NCBI RefSeq assembly: GCF_052118925.1
Contig: NZ_JBQKGG010000002.1
Coordinates: 62,001 to 126,000, forward strand
Direction: 5' to 3'
Length of the DNA stretch: 64,000 nucleotides
From: Lientehia sp934351765
GTDB lineage: Bacteria > Bacillota > Clostridia > Lachnospirales > Lachnospiraceae
A program made the position numbers and the translations under genes. This document shows, one piece after another, positions 50,477-61,000 of this stretch. The stretch's first letter is position 1. Every line of letters starts with the position of its first letter. The notes under the pieces are model-generated. The model saw nothing but the letters and a program-made list of their open reading frames with translations. It did not search any database and was not told where the DNA came from.

Positions 50477-51653
50477 AAAGTTCAACCCCCCTGTATCTTG
50501 CAATGGCAGCCACATCTTTATCGCCGCGGCCGGAGATATTTACAACTATGATCTGATCCTTACTCATTTCCGGCGCCAGCTTTCTTGCATATGCAACCGC
50601 ATGGGCACTCTCGATAGCCGGAATAATACCCTCGGTTCTGGAAAGATATTCAAAGGCGCTTACCGCCTCCTCATCCGTGATGGGCACATACCGGGCACGT
50701 CCCGTCTCGTTTAACATGGCATGCTCCGGCCCGATTCCCGGATAATCCAGACCCGCGGAAATGGAATACACCGGTGCGATCTGTCCGTACTTATCCTGGC
50801 AGAACAGCGATTTCATCCCATGAAAGATTCCAACGCTTCCGTTTGCCACCGTTGCCGCATTCTTGGGATTATCCACACCGAGGCCTGCTGCCTCACAACC
50901 GATCAGCTTCACCGATTCATCGGGAATAAACTCATAAAACGCTCCCATGGCATTGCTGCCACCGCCAACGCAGGCAATCACTGCATCAGGAAGACGTCCC
51001 TCCTTCTCCAGTATCTGTGCCTTGATCTCTTTTCCGATGATCTTCTGGAAATCACGGACGATCATGGGAAAGGGATGAGGCCCCATAACGGAACCCAGCA
51101 CATACAGTGTATCATCCACCCGTCTTGTCCACTCTCTCATGGCCTCGTTGACGGCATCCTTCAGCGTCATGGTGCCGCTGGTAACCGGGTGCACCTTCGC
51201 ACCAAGAAGCTCCATACGGAACACGTTGAGCGCCTGCCGCTCCGTGTCCTCCTTACCCATGTAGATCTCACATTCCATGCCCATAAGCGCCGCTGCTGTC
51301 GCCGCCGCCACGCCATGCTGTCCGGCTCCTGTCTCGGCGATGATCCTGGTCTTTCCCATCTTCTTGGCCAGAAGCGCCTGTCCCAGCACATTGTTGATCT
51401 TATGAGAACCGGTATGATTCAGATCCTCTCGCTTTAAATAGATCTTCGCTCCGCCAAGATCCTTTGTCATCTTCTCTGCATAATAAAGAAGCGACGGACG
51501 TCCTGCATAATTTTTATACAGATCATCCAGTTCTTTCTGAAACTCCGGATCATTCTTATAATGCTCATATGCCTGATCCAGCTCTTGAACTGCATTCATC
51601 AGCGTTTCGGGAATATACTGGCCGCCGTATCTGCCATATCTGCCTGCCTTCAT
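50469..51653 (-). CDS. trpB: Tryptophan synthase beta chain
   Basis: 394 residues. PLP-dependent joining of indole and serine. LKREDLNHTGSHKINN carries the PLP Lys; AETGAGQHGVA and GGGSNAMG are conserved. Its ATG overlaps the trpF stop (ATGA). Confidence 0.98.
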   Translation of the reverse strand: MKAGRYGRYGGQYIPETLMNAVQELDQAYEHYKNDPEFQKELDDLYKNYAGRPSLLYYAEKMTKDLGGAKIYLKREDLNHTGSHKINNVLGQALLAKKMGKTRIIAETGAGQHGVAAATAAALMGMECEIYMGKEDTERQALNVFRMELLGAKVHPVTSGTMTLKDAVNEAMREWTRRVDDTLYVLGSVMGPHPFPMIVRDFQKIIGKEIKAQILEKEGRLPDAVIACVGGGSNAMGAFYEFIPDESVKLIGCEAAGLGVDNPKNAATVANGSVGIFHGMKSLFCQDKYGQIAPVYSISAGLDYPGIGPEHAMLNETGRARYVPITDEEAVSAFEYLSRTEGIIPAIESAHAVAYARKLAPEMSKDQIIVVNISGRGDKDVAAIARYRGVELYE

Positions 51654-52270
51654 TGGTTTCCTCCTGTTCTTGCCGCCTGCATAAAAGCGGTCATCTTTTC
51701 CTTATCCTTATATCCGTCCGTCTCCAGACTGCTGGAAACATCCACGCCATAAGGCTTTGCTTTCTGTATAACTGCCGTTACATTTTCCCTGGTCAGACCG
51801 CCTGCCAGGAAAAACGGCTTTGTAAGCTCCGGGATCAGGCTTAAATCAAACCGCTCCCCGCTTCCTCCGTAGACATCCTTTGTATAAGTATCCAGAAGCA
51901 GATACTCGCAGGGAAGCGTCTGAGCCTCCAAAACCTGCTCCTTACTCCGAACCCGCACCGCCCGGATCACGGGACGGTCGATCCGCTTTTTTAATGCTTC
52001 CATGTAAGCGCGGTCCTCATCACCGTGAAGCTGCACCACATCGATGATATGCTCCCCGCAGAGGGCTTCGATCAGCGCCGGATCTTCGTTTACAAAGACG
52101 CCGACCGCTTTGATATCCGGGATCAGCAGTCCGCTTAGCACCTCTGCCTGTGCGATACTTACCTGCCTTCTGCTCTTTGCAAACACAAAGCCTGCAAAAT
52201 CCGGTCTTAACCGGTTCACGGCCAGAATATCCTCTGCCCGGCTCAGTCCGCAGATCTTAATCTTCGTCAT
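51650..52270 (-). CDS. trpF: Phosphoribosylanthranilate isomerase
   Basis: 206 residues: KIKICGLSRAEDI, DFAGFVFAKSRRQVS, VVQLHGDED and LLDTYTKDVYGGSGERFDL. A (beta/alpha)8 enzyme. Start and stop codons overlap those of its neighbours. Confidence 0.95.
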   Translation of the reverse strand: MTKIKICGLSRAEDILAVNRLRPDFAGFVFAKSRRQVSIAQAEVLSGLLIPDIKAVGVFVNEDPALIEALCGEHIIDVVQLHGDEDRAYMEALKKRIDRPVIRAVRVRSKEQVLEAQTLPCEYLLLDTYTKDVYGGSGERFDLSLIPELTKPFFLAGGLTRENVTAVIQKAKPYGVDVSSSLETDGYKDKEKMTAFMQAARTGGNQ

Positions 52271-53058
52271 TATCCACGCAGCTCCTCTAACATCTGTTTT
52301 TTATTGCTGCTGCGCATAAAGGTCTCACCGATGAGCACGCCGTTGACCTTTGCCTCCCGCAGCACCTGGATATCTGCCGCCGTCCTGATCCCGCTCTCTG
52401 CCACAAATAAGATCTTCTCCGGCACCAGGCAGCGAAGTCGTTCGCTGTTATGGATATCCACCTCAAAGGTTCTCAAATCCCGGTTGTTGACGCCGATGAT
52501 CCGCGCCCCGGCCGCAACCGCCATGCGGATTTCTTCCTCATCATGAGCCTCCACCAGAGCCGAAAGTCCAAGGCTGTCACAGATTCCAATATACTTCTTT
52601 AAGGTTTTTTCGTCAAGCAGTGCGCAGATCAAAAGCACACAGGACGCACCGATCGTCTTCGCCTGATAGATCATATACTCATCAACCGTAAAATCCTTCC
52701 GGATAATAGGAATCGAGACCTCCCCGGCGATAGCCGCCAGATATTCATTCCTGCCCATGAAATATTCCGGCTCCGTCAATACGGAAATGCACGCTGCCCC
52801 GGCATCCTCATACTCCCTTGCGATTTCCAGATAGGGAAAATCCTCGGCGATGACTCCCTTGGAGGGAGACGCCTTTTTCACTTCACAGATAAAGTTGATG
52901 TCCTGCTGCCGAAGGGCCTGCTCAAAGGGAAAGGTCTTTTCCTCATCGGCAAGCAGCATGGCCCGCTCCCGCATCTGCTCCGGTGTTACCTGTAATTTTT
53001 CCTGTTCCACACGCGCTCTTGTGCATGCGGCCAGGGTATCAAGAATCTTTGTCATCAC
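52270..53058 (-). CDS. trpC: Indole-3-glycerol phosphate synthase
   Basis: 262 residues. FICEVKKASPSKG (catalytic Lys), ISVLTEPEYF, IIRKDFTVDEYMIYQA, IIGVNNRDLRTFEVD and AESGIRTAAD are visible. The second Met may be the start. Confidence 0.96.
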   Translation of the reverse strand: MMTKILDTLAACTRARVEQEKLQVTPEQMRERAMLLADEEKTFPFEQALRQQDINFICEVKKASPSKGVIAEDFPYLEIAREYEDAGAACISVLTEPEYFMGRNEYLAAIAGEVSIPIIRKDFTVDEYMIYQAKTIGASCVLLICALLDEKTLKKYIGICDSLGLSALVEAHDEEEIRMAVAAGARIIGVNNRDLRTFEVDIHNSERLRCLVPEKILFVAESGIRTAADIQVLREAKVNGVLIGETFMRSSNKKQMLEELRG

Positions 53059-53064
53059 GTTCTC

Positions 53065-54072
53065 CTATTCTCTGGAAAGGGCCACATATTTTTCAAGCTG
53101 CACCCTTGCCCTTCCGTTGTCCAGTATCTCCTCGGCCTCTTTCACCGCATCTGTCAGAGTGATTCCGTCCCTTACCATATAAATGCAGGCCGCCGAATTT
53201 AATACCACCGCGTCACGCTTCGGCCCCTTCTCTCCGTTTAAGATCGACATGGCAATGGCCGCATTCTCCTCAGGATCTCCGCCGATCAGCTCGTTCAGGC
53301 TGCACTTTTTCAGACCCACCTGCTCCGGCTCCAGTACATAAGATTTCAGAGTTCCGTCCCGCAGCTCACAGCAGGTTGTCGGTGCGCTTAAGGTGATCTC
53401 ATCCAGTCCGTCCTGTCCATGGACCACGATAGCACGCTTTACACCAAGCTTCAACAGCACCTGTGCCAGCGGCTCCACCAGCTTTTCATCATACACGCCA
53501 AGAAGCTGATAATTGGCTCCGGCAGGGTTTGCCAGCGGCCCTAAGATATTAAAGATGGTACGGATCCCCAGCTCCTTCCGAACCGGTGCCACAAACCGCA
53601 TGGCCGTGTGGTACGTCTGGGCAAAGAGAAAGCAGAAGCCGATCTCATCCAGGATCTTCGTGCTTTTCGCCGGACTGATCGTGATGTCCGCGCCAAGCGC
53701 TTCCAGCACATCTGCCGCCCCGCATTTGCTGGATACGCTGCGGTTTCCATGCTTTGCCACAGGGATTCCCGCCGCCGATACGACCATGGAGGAAATCGTA
53801 GAAATATTAAAGGTTCCCACCTCGTCGCCGCCGGTTCCCACGATTTCCAGAACATCCATGTCATGGAGAAGCCTGGTGCAGTGCTTCCGCATGCCAGCTG
53901 CGCAGGCCGTAATCTCATCAATGGTCTCTCCCTTCATCCGCAGTCCCGTCAAAAAAGCTCCCATGTGGATCTGAGACGCTTCACCGCTCATGATCTCATC
54001 CATGACCTGCTCCGCCATCTCATAGCTTAAATCATTTCCGTTTACGATCTCATAAATTGCTTCCTTAATCAT
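53065..54072 (-). CDS. trpD: Anthranilate phosphoribosyltransferase
   Basis: 335 residues. VGTGGDEVGTFNISTISS, KHGNRSVSSKCGAADVLEALG, GPLANPAGANYQLLGVYD and VVHGQDGLDEIT are conserved. It is separate from trpG, unlike the enteric fusion. Confidence 0.97.
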   Translation of the reverse strand: MIKEAIYEIVNGNDLSYEMAEQVMDEIMSGEASQIHMGAFLTGLRMKGETIDEITACAAGMRKHCTRLLHDMDVLEIVGTGGDEVGTFNISTISSMVVSAAGIPVAKHGNRSVSSKCGAADVLEALGADITISPAKSTKILDEIGFCFLFAQTYHTAMRFVAPVRKELGIRTIFNILGPLANPAGANYQLLGVYDEKLVEPLAQVLLKLGVKRAIVVHGQDGLDEITLSAPTTCCELRDGTLKSYVLEPEQVGLKKCSLNELIGGDPEENAAIAMSILNGEKGPKRDAVVLNSAACIYMVRDGITLTDAVKEAEEILDNGRARVQLEKYVALSRE

Positions 54073-54094
54073 GCTGGTTTCTCCTTCTGTAGTC

Positions 54095-54661
54095 CTATTT
54101 TAAGAAGTTCATCATCATCGTTTTTCCGTCCGGTGTGAGCACCGATTCCGGATGGAACTGCAGCCCATAGAGGGGCGCTTCCCGATGCATGACCGCCATC
54201 ACCTCGCCGTCATCGGTTTCTGCAATCACCTGTAAGCATTCCGGGATCGTCTCCCTTTTGGCTGCCAGGGAATGATATCTTGCCACCGGTTCCTCCTCCT
54301 TCATACCCTGAAAGATCGGCGCCGACAGATCCAGCCTTGCCATACTCTGCTTTCCGTGCATAAGGGCCTTTGCGTAGGTGACAGTCGCACCGAACACCTC
54401 ACAGATGGCCTGATGCCCCAGGCAGACACCCAGGATCGGGATCTTTCCTGTCAAACGCTGCACGACCTCCTCGCAGACGCCGGCATCTGCAGGCTTTCCC
54501 GGCCCCGGCGATAAAATGATGTGGCTGGGCGCCATGGCTTCGATCTCTTCGGCTGTATACTCGTCATTTCGGATCACGCGGATCTCTTCCTCTGTCACCG
54601 AACCGGTCAGCTGGACCAGGTTATACGAAAAGCTGTCATAATTATCGATCAGTAAAATCAT
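54095..54661 (-). CDS. trpG: Anthranilate synthase glutaminase component
   Basis: 188 residues, class I amidotransferase: LIDNYDSFSYNLVQ, LSPGPGKPADAG, PILGVCLGHQAICE (catalytic Cys) and GLQFHPESVLT (His, Glu). The ATG at 54661 overlaps the trpE stop by 4 bases. Confidence 0.97.
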   Translation of the reverse strand: MILLIDNYDSFSYNLVQLTGSVTEEEIRVIRNDEYTAEEIEAMAPSHIILSPGPGKPADAGVCEEVVQRLTGKIPILGVCLGHQAICEVFGATVTYAKALMHGKQSMARLDLSAPIFQGMKEEEPVARYHSLAAKRETIPECLQVIAETDDGEVMAVMHREAPLYGLQFHPESVLTPDGKTMMMNFLK

Positions 54662-56115
54662 GCTTCCACCTCCCCGGCTCTGCGGATGGCCTCGATCACT
54701 GCCCCCGCCTTGTTGGCACATTCCTCATATTCCTTTTCCGGAACGCTGTCTGCCACGATTCCGGCTCCGGCCTGGACATAAACCTTATTATTTTTCTTAA
54801 CGGCAGTCCGAATGGCGATGCACACATCAAGATTTCCCGAAAAATCCATGTAGCCGATGGCTCCGCCGTAAACACCTCTGGCAATCGGCTCCAGCTCGTC
54901 GATGATCTGGCAGGCCCGAAACTTGGGAGCTCCTGAAAGGGTTCCTGCCGGGAGAAGCGCCGGAACGGTATCACAGCCATCCAGTCCCTTTTTCAGCGTT
55001 CCCGTTACCACCGAAGCAATGTGCATCACCTTGGAAAACCGATGGATCCGCATATAATCCTCCACCTGAACGCTTCCATATTCAGCAATCCGGCCAATAT
55101 CATTCCGCGCCAGATCCACTAGCATGTTGTGCTCTGCCCGCTCCTTTTCGTCTGCCATAAGCTCCTGCTCCAGCGCCAGATCCTCCTCGACGGTTCTGCC
55201 GCGCTTTCTCGTCCCCGCCACCGGAAAGGTCGTCAGCTTTCCCTCATAAAGCTTTACCATGGTCTCCGGTGATGCTCCTGCGATCTGAAGATCATCGCTC
55301 TGAATAAAATACATATAAGGCGACGGGTTGGTTGTCCTGAGAACCCGGTAAGCATTGAACAGGCTGGCAGAATAATCTGCCTCAAACCGTCTGGAAACCA
55401 CTGCCTGGAAAATATCGCCCTCTTTAATGTATTCCTTGGTTTTTTCCACCATGGCGCAGTACTCTTCCTTTGTCATGTTACAGGTAAACTCCGGTGCTTC
55501 TGTGACCGGCTCCCGCTCCATAGGGATCGTTTCACGAATCATATGAACGATCTTGTCGATCTCCAGCACCGCTGCATTATAGCCCTGCTCGCCCTCCTCG
55601 GTTCTGGCATTGACCACTACACAGATCTTCTGGCGGAGATGGTCATAGGCGATGACCTTGTCAAAGAGCATGAGATCAAAATCATTGAACTCACTTTCCT
55701 TCAGCTTCAGCTTTTTTTCTGCGTAACCATACATTTCATAGGCGAAGTATCCGACAAATCCGCCGGTAAACGAAGGCATTCCCTCGATCCGCGGCGCCCG
55801 GTATTCCTTCATAAGCCCCCGCAGCACCTCCATGGGTTCACCGGGGATCACGGTTTTGATCTCCCCGCTTTTTACGGTCACACAGCCCTGCTTACAGGTG
55901 GCATGGAGGATCGGATGGAAGCCCAGGAAGGAATAACGACCCCATCGCTCTCCACCCTCAACACTCTCCAGGAGATAATAATGCTTATCCAGTCTCGACA
56001 GCTTCCGAAGAAGATTGATCGGGGTCACGACATCGGCGTAGATCTCCCGGCAGACCGGAACCAGGCTGTAATCCTTCTGATACTGTTTGGTCTCTTCATA
56101 GGTTGGTGTTACCAT
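54658..56115 (-). CDS. trpE: Anthranilate synthase component I
   Basis: 485 residues. The N-terminal Trp-binding region contains the feedback motif LLESVEGGERWGRYSFLG. The chorismate-binding domain has FQAVVSRRFE, PSPYMYFIQSDDLQIAGASPE, PVAGTRKRGRT, HNMLVDLARNDIGR and GAPKFRACQIIDELE. It is the first gene of the operon, under a T-box leader. Confidence 0.97.
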   Translation of the reverse strand: MVTPTYEETKQYQKDYSLVPVCREIYADVVTPINLLRKLSRLDKHYYLLESVEGGERWGRYSFLGFHPILHATCKQGCVTVKSGEIKTVIPGEPMEVLRGLMKEYRAPRIEGMPSFTGGFVGYFAYEMYGYAEKKLKLKESEFNDFDLMLFDKVIAYDHLRQKICVVVNARTEEGEQGYNAAVLEIDKIVHMIRETIPMEREPVTEAPEFTCNMTKEEYCAMVEKTKEYIKEGDIFQAVVSRRFEADYSASLFNAYRVLRTTNPSPYMYFIQSDDLQIAGASPETMVKLYEGKLTTFPVAGTRKRGRTVEEDLALEQELMADEKERAEHNMLVDLARNDIGRIAEYGSVQVEDYMRIHRFSKVMHIASVVTGTLKKGLDGCDTVPALLPAGTLSGAPKFRACQIIDELEPIARGVYGGAIGYMDFSGNLDVCIAIRTAVKKNNKVYVQAGAGIVADSVPEKEYEECANKAGAVIEAIRRAGEVEA

Positions 56116-56190
56116 GGCGTCCTCCTTAACTACTCATTTCCTGTGAAACGGAGCGTTTTTTGTTTCCTGAAACGTACTTTCCTGTGAAAC

Positions 56191-56490
56191 AAAAAAAGCC
56201 TTCATCCCTCTTCTCCAGGGACAAAAGCCTCTAACATGCTTCTGCGATACCACCCTCATTGGCACTTATGCGCCCACTCTGTCACATACCATCATATGTG
56301 CCTCATTTTTAACGGCTGAGGTTCCCGTCGAAGCCTACTGAGCAATGTGCCGTTCGACCCGCCCTCTCAGGTCCATTCAATCTGTTCCGAAATACCGGCT
56401 CACACCAGCCGCCGGCTCTCTGAAATTTCTTTCCTGATCTACTTCTCCTGATCATCGGTTTAAAGTGATACTTGATTAAGTTTTTCTAAT
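56191..56490 (-). promoter_or_regulatory. T-box riboswitch leader of the trp operon
   Basis: Minus strand: T-box AGGGTGGTATCGC (56256-56244), then a terminator stem AGGCTTTTGTCCCT / AGGGATGAAGGCT ending in seven T (56230-56191). A TGG triplet (GAATGGACC) in the upstream arm may be the Trp specifier. The fold was not computed. Confidence 0.88.
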
Positions 56491-56497
56491 TGGTCTT

Positions 56498-56526
56498 AGT
56501 ATAAAACCGCAGTTTCCATTTGTCAA
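56498..56526 (-). promoter_or_regulatory. Promoter of the trp operon
   Basis: Minus strand: TTGACA (56526-56521), 17 bases, TATACT (56503-56498). Confidence 0.88.
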
Positions 56527-56562
56527 GCAAAAATTTCTTTTCGTATCTGATGAAACTTCTCG

Positions 56563-56591
56563 TTGCGCTTCCTCTCATGATACGCTATACT
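56563..56591 (+). promoter_or_regulatory. Promoter of the nucleobase permease gene
   Basis: TTGCGC (56563-56568), 17 bases, TATACT (56586-56591), 58 bases before the ATG. No purine riboswitch was seen in this short leader. Confidence 0.65.
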
Positions 56592-56648
56592 GAATTAGGA
56601 TTTTCCCTGAGAAACCTATTTTTTTATTTCTTTTTCACGGAGGAACGT

Positions 56649-57983
56649 ATGAAAAACCAAACATCCAGCAGCATCGGAAACATTTACCGCCTGGACGGAC
56701 GGGTTCCGGTCGCCAAGGCAATTCCCTTCGGCCTGCAGCACATCCTGGCGATGTTTGTGGCCAATTTAACCCCTATTTCCCTGATCGGTGCCGCATCAGG
56801 CTTAGGCAGCGGCCAGATCGCCATTCTGCTCCAGAACGCCATGTTTGTGGCCGGAATCGCCACCCTGATCCAGCTTTATCCCATCTGGAAGGTGGGCGCA
56901 AGGCTTCCCATTGTCATGGGCGTCAGCTTTACCTTTGTCACGATTTTAAGCTATATCGGTGCATCCTACGGCTATGGTACCGTCATCGGGGCCGTTTTAG
57001 TGGGCGGTATCATCGAGGGCGTCCTCGGACTTCTCGCCCGGTACTGGAAGAAAATCATCACCCCGGTGGTGGCGGCTTCCGTGGTAACAGCCATCGGCTA
57101 TTCCCTCTTCACCGTCGGAACAAGATCCTTCGGCGGCGGCTATGCAGAAGACTTCGGCTCCGCCCAGAACCTGATCCTCGGCTCCATTACGCTGCTTACC
57201 TGCCTCTTATTTAATATCTTTGCCAGGGGCTATCTGAAGCAGCTGTCGGTTCTGGCAGGACTGGTCGTGGGCTATGTTGCTGCCATTATCATGGGGCGGG
57301 TCGATTTCTCCCAGATCTTCTCCGGCGGACTGATCGCCTTCCCTCATCTGCTTCCTTATACGCCTGAGTTTCATCCCGGTGCCATCGCTTCCGTCACCAT
57401 CATCTTTCTGGTATCGGCAGCGGAAACCATCGGTGACACCACTGCCATGGTCTCCGGCGGTCTGAACCGGGAGATCGAGGATCATGAGATCACCGGCTCT
57501 CTGGCCTGCGACGGCTTCTCCAGCGCCCTCTCCTCTCTGTTTGGCTGCCCGCCCTTAACCTCCTTCAGCCAGAACGTGGGACTGGTCAACATGACGAAGG
57601 TCGTAAACCGGTTCACCATTATGACCGGCGCCGCCGCTATGATCCTGGCCGGACTTCTTCCGCCCATCGGCAACTTCTTCGCCAGCCTCCCCGAATCCGT
57701 TCTCGGCGGCTGTACCTTAATGATGTTCGGAACCATTCTGGTCAGCGGAATCCAGATGCTTGCCAAGGCCGGCTTTAACCAGCGCAACATTACCATCGCT
57801 GCCCTGTCTCTGGCTGTCGGCATCGGCTTCACCTCCGCCAGCGAAGCGGAGATCTGGCACATCTTCCCTCAGGTGATCCAGGATGTTTTCTCCGCCAACT
57901 GCGTGGCCGTGGTCTTTGTCATGGCAGTGATCCTGAGCCTGGTACTGCCGGAAAATATGGATATCGAAACAACACAGAAGTAA
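56649..57983 (+). CDS. NCS2-family nucleobase (uracil/xanthine) permease
   Basis: 444 residues with about 12-14 helices. Family signatures are IPFGLQHILAMFVANLTPISLI, SAAETIGDTTAMVSGGLN (helix 8 Glu) and FSQNVGLVNMTKV (the QNxGxxxxT motif). It imports a purine or uracil with a cation. The ATG at 56649 follows GGAGG. The substrate cannot be told from sequence by eye. Confidence 0.92.
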   Translation: MKNQTSSSIGNIYRLDGRVPVAKAIPFGLQHILAMFVANLTPISLIGAASGLGSGQIAILLQNAMFVAGIATLIQLYPIWKVGARLPIVMGVSFTFVTILSYIGASYGYGTVIGAVLVGGIIEGVLGLLARYWKKIITPVVAASVVTAIGYSLFTVGTRSFGGGYAEDFGSAQNLILGSITLLTCLLFNIFARGYLKQLSVLAGLVVGYVAAIIMGRVDFSQIFSGGLIAFPHLLPYTPEFHPGAIASVTIIFLVSAAETIGDTTAMVSGGLNREIEDHEITGSLACDGFSSALSSLFGCPPLTSFSQNVGLVNMTKVVNRFTIMTGAAAMILAGLLPPIGNFFASLPESVLGGCTLMMFGTILVSGIQMLAKAGFNQRNITIAALSLAVGIGFTSASEAEIWHIFPQVIQDVFSANCVAVVFVMAVILSLVLPENMDIETTQK

Positions 57984-58019
57984 ACGGACAGGCAAACCAA
58001 TTCGTTTCCTGTGACAAAA

Positions 58020-58051
58020 CAATGCTCCCGGCCATTGCGGTCAGGAGCATT
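58020..58051. terminator. Shared terminator of the permease and hsdR
   Basis: AATGCTCC / GGAGCATT stem between convergent genes; a T-rich flank is present on both strands. Confidence 0.82.
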
Positions 58052-58071
58052 TGTCTTATATTTTACTGATT

Positions 58072-61000
58072 TTATGCTGCCGATGCGTTGGCATTGATCC
58101 GGTCGATCACGCTCCTGATCCCCTGCCATACGCTCAGATCAGTAAATACATCAATAATACTTCCCTGTTCCGTAAAGGGCAGCTCCTGGAGAACCGACAG
58201 ATCCTTCATCATTCCATTATGCACAATAAACTCAACAATCTGATTCACAAAATAAATTTGCCGGCTGTCCAGCCTTGTCTCGTCCAGATAGGCAGAAAAC
58301 GCCTCCTTCGCAGCCGCCATGTCCAGCCCGACAATTTCACGGACAAACTCTCCCAGCGGCTTCTGTCCATACTCCGCTTCATAATCCTGCTTTGTGCCGA
58401 CTTCGCTCCACAGGATTTTTTCAAGCTCCTTCACATCTGCCTCCTTCAGAGGAACATTGTTCTTTAACTTGGCAATCACTGCATTGTCCTGATGCTGGCG
58501 TACATAATATTCTGCTTTCGCCTTATATGCTTTCAGATCATCGTTTTCCAGCTCCGCCCCCTTCCACTCCGACGAAAGGATTTCGTCATCTATATCGATA
58601 TCAAACCTCCGGTGCTCCACCGGAAGATACTTGATCAGGTCACGAAGATTTTCCCGGATATGTTCAAACTCTTCGATTCCAGCCTTCTCCACATAATCAG
58701 TATGAAGAATCTGCCCGATCAGCTCCGACTGCGCCATAATCTCCGGAACATTGGCTATTCCGGCAATGGCAGCTGCCTTTTTCATCAGCTCATGACGCCC
58801 CCGGCTGTAGTTCTTTCCTGCCAGATAAGCCAGTTCAATCCCATACATCAGCGCATCAAACCGCAGTGCCTTCGCATCGTACTGTTCCGGTTCAATGAGC
58901 GGAGCAAGTTCCTGGCGGATCATCTGCGTATCTTCAAACGTCAGTGTCTGATAATTCTTCTTTTCCGCATACCGCTCCACATACTTTAAGTGCTGGCGGA
59001 CTGCAAAATTCTCCCGGTTCAGTTCCTGTACCTTTCCTGCCATGTGCGACACCAGCCTGTCACGATATGCCGTCAGGCGTTTCGTCTGATACTGCAAATC
59101 CTGTAACTTATAGGAAATCTCAAACTCCAGGCTGAAAATGGCTCCCTGCAGCGCAATCATATTAGCAGTAGGTTTTCCTTTATTCATGCGGAAAAACTCA
59201 AAATTTCCGCAGAAATCAAAGATATAAAACTTCTTTTTGTCCTCCCCGTCCAGAAGCTCCGGACAAAGGCGGGTTCCGCGCCCGATCATCTGCCAGAACT
59301 TTGCCTTACTCATCACTTTTTTGAAGAATACCAGATTCAGAACCTCCGGCACATCGATTCCCGTGTCCAGCATATCAACGGAAATAGCGATCTGCGGCAG
59401 TTTACCAGGATCCGAAAACTCATCGATTGCACTCTGTGCATAATTGATATAATTATCGATCACTTTCGCATACCCGTTCAGATTCGGATACTCCTTCCCG
59501 AATACCTCCAGAATCTTCTCCGCATGCGCATGATTTTTCGCAAAGATAATGGTCTTTCCGATCTTATTTCCATAATCAATTTTCAGTCCGTCCCTCATGA
59601 GCACATGCAGAACCTCCCGAATGGTGTCAGCATTGAAGATCCACTCATTCAGGGCAGACGAACCGATCCGTTCCGGCAGTTCCCCGTTCTCATCCACAAA
59701 GGTTCCCTCATAAACTTCCTTATCCTCTTCCGAAAGCTCATCATATACGATCCCCTGCTGAATAAATTTCAGGGTTGTTTCCACCGACAGAAAATCAACC
59801 AGAAATCCGTCCTGTACCGCCTGAGCCAGCTCGTAGCCATAAGTCGGAACCCCATTTTCCAGTTCAAAAATCTCATAGGTATTCTTGTCGATCTCATCCT
59901 TCGGCGTTGCCGTCAGCCCCACCAGCGGCGCATCAAAATATCGGAAAATATCACGGTATTTGTTGTAGATCGAACGGTGTGCTTCATCACAGATCACCAG
60001 GTCGAAATGTCCACAGGTAAACAGCTTTCCCTCCTCATCACGAACCGCATCAATGCAGTTCATCATGGTCTGATAGGTGGAGAATACACAGTGTGCCCCA
60101 TAATTTTCTTTTTCTTCGCAGAGATTTGTTACGGAAAGATCCGGCAGCAGATTCACAAAGCTTCGTTTTGCCTGTGTAACGAGGGAATTTCGGTCCGCCA
60201 GAAACAGTACGTTTTTCACCCAGCCCTGTTCCAGCAGAACCTTTACCAGCGCAATGACGGTACGTGTTTTTCCGGAACCGGTCGCCATTACCAGTAACGC
60301 CTTGCGGCGGTTCTTTTTTCCAAAGCTGTCACACACCGCCTTGACCGCCGCCTCCTGATAATAGCGGCCCGCGATGGATTTATCCACCGTAATATAAGAT
60401 AAACTCGACCGCATTTTCCGCAGATTAAACAGCTTTTCCAGATCCCGCTTGGAATACATGGCTGCCACTCTCCGCTCCGGATACTGCCCGTCAATGATCC
60501 TTGTCTCAAATCCATTCGTCAAAAACTCCACCGGTCTGCGTCCCTGCATCTTCTCAATGAGATCTGCATACAGCTTCACCTGCTGTCTGCCCTTGGAAAC
60601 ATCCACACAGGTACGCTTGGCCTCGATCACTGCCAGCACTCTGCCATCGTCTCCCAGCAGCACATAATCGGCAAATCCCACCTCCGAACTGTTCTGCATC
60701 CCCGGAATTTTATACTCATTGAGCCAGTTCTTCCCCTCGATCCAGCCAGCCTCGTCCAGCATGGAATCAATATAAAGCTTCCTGGTCTTATACTCGGAAA
60801 TATCCAGAGGCTTCGGCACATACGTCTGCTGCTGTTCCTCACGTCGATTTGTCAGCTGCTCCCGGAGCGCTGCGTTCTCCTTCATCAGCTCGTCCAGCTT
60901 CAGCTCCGTTTCCGGCGGAATCACCGGCTCTACCGGCTTTTCTTCTAACAGTGCCGGATCAAACGCCCCTTCCGAATACTGATCCGCATAACAGTACGCG

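Noticed and set aside
56592..56648. Purine riboswitch before the nucleobase permease.
   Set aside because: The leader from the predicted start to the ATG is about 50 bases, too short for the aptamer, and no matching core was seen.
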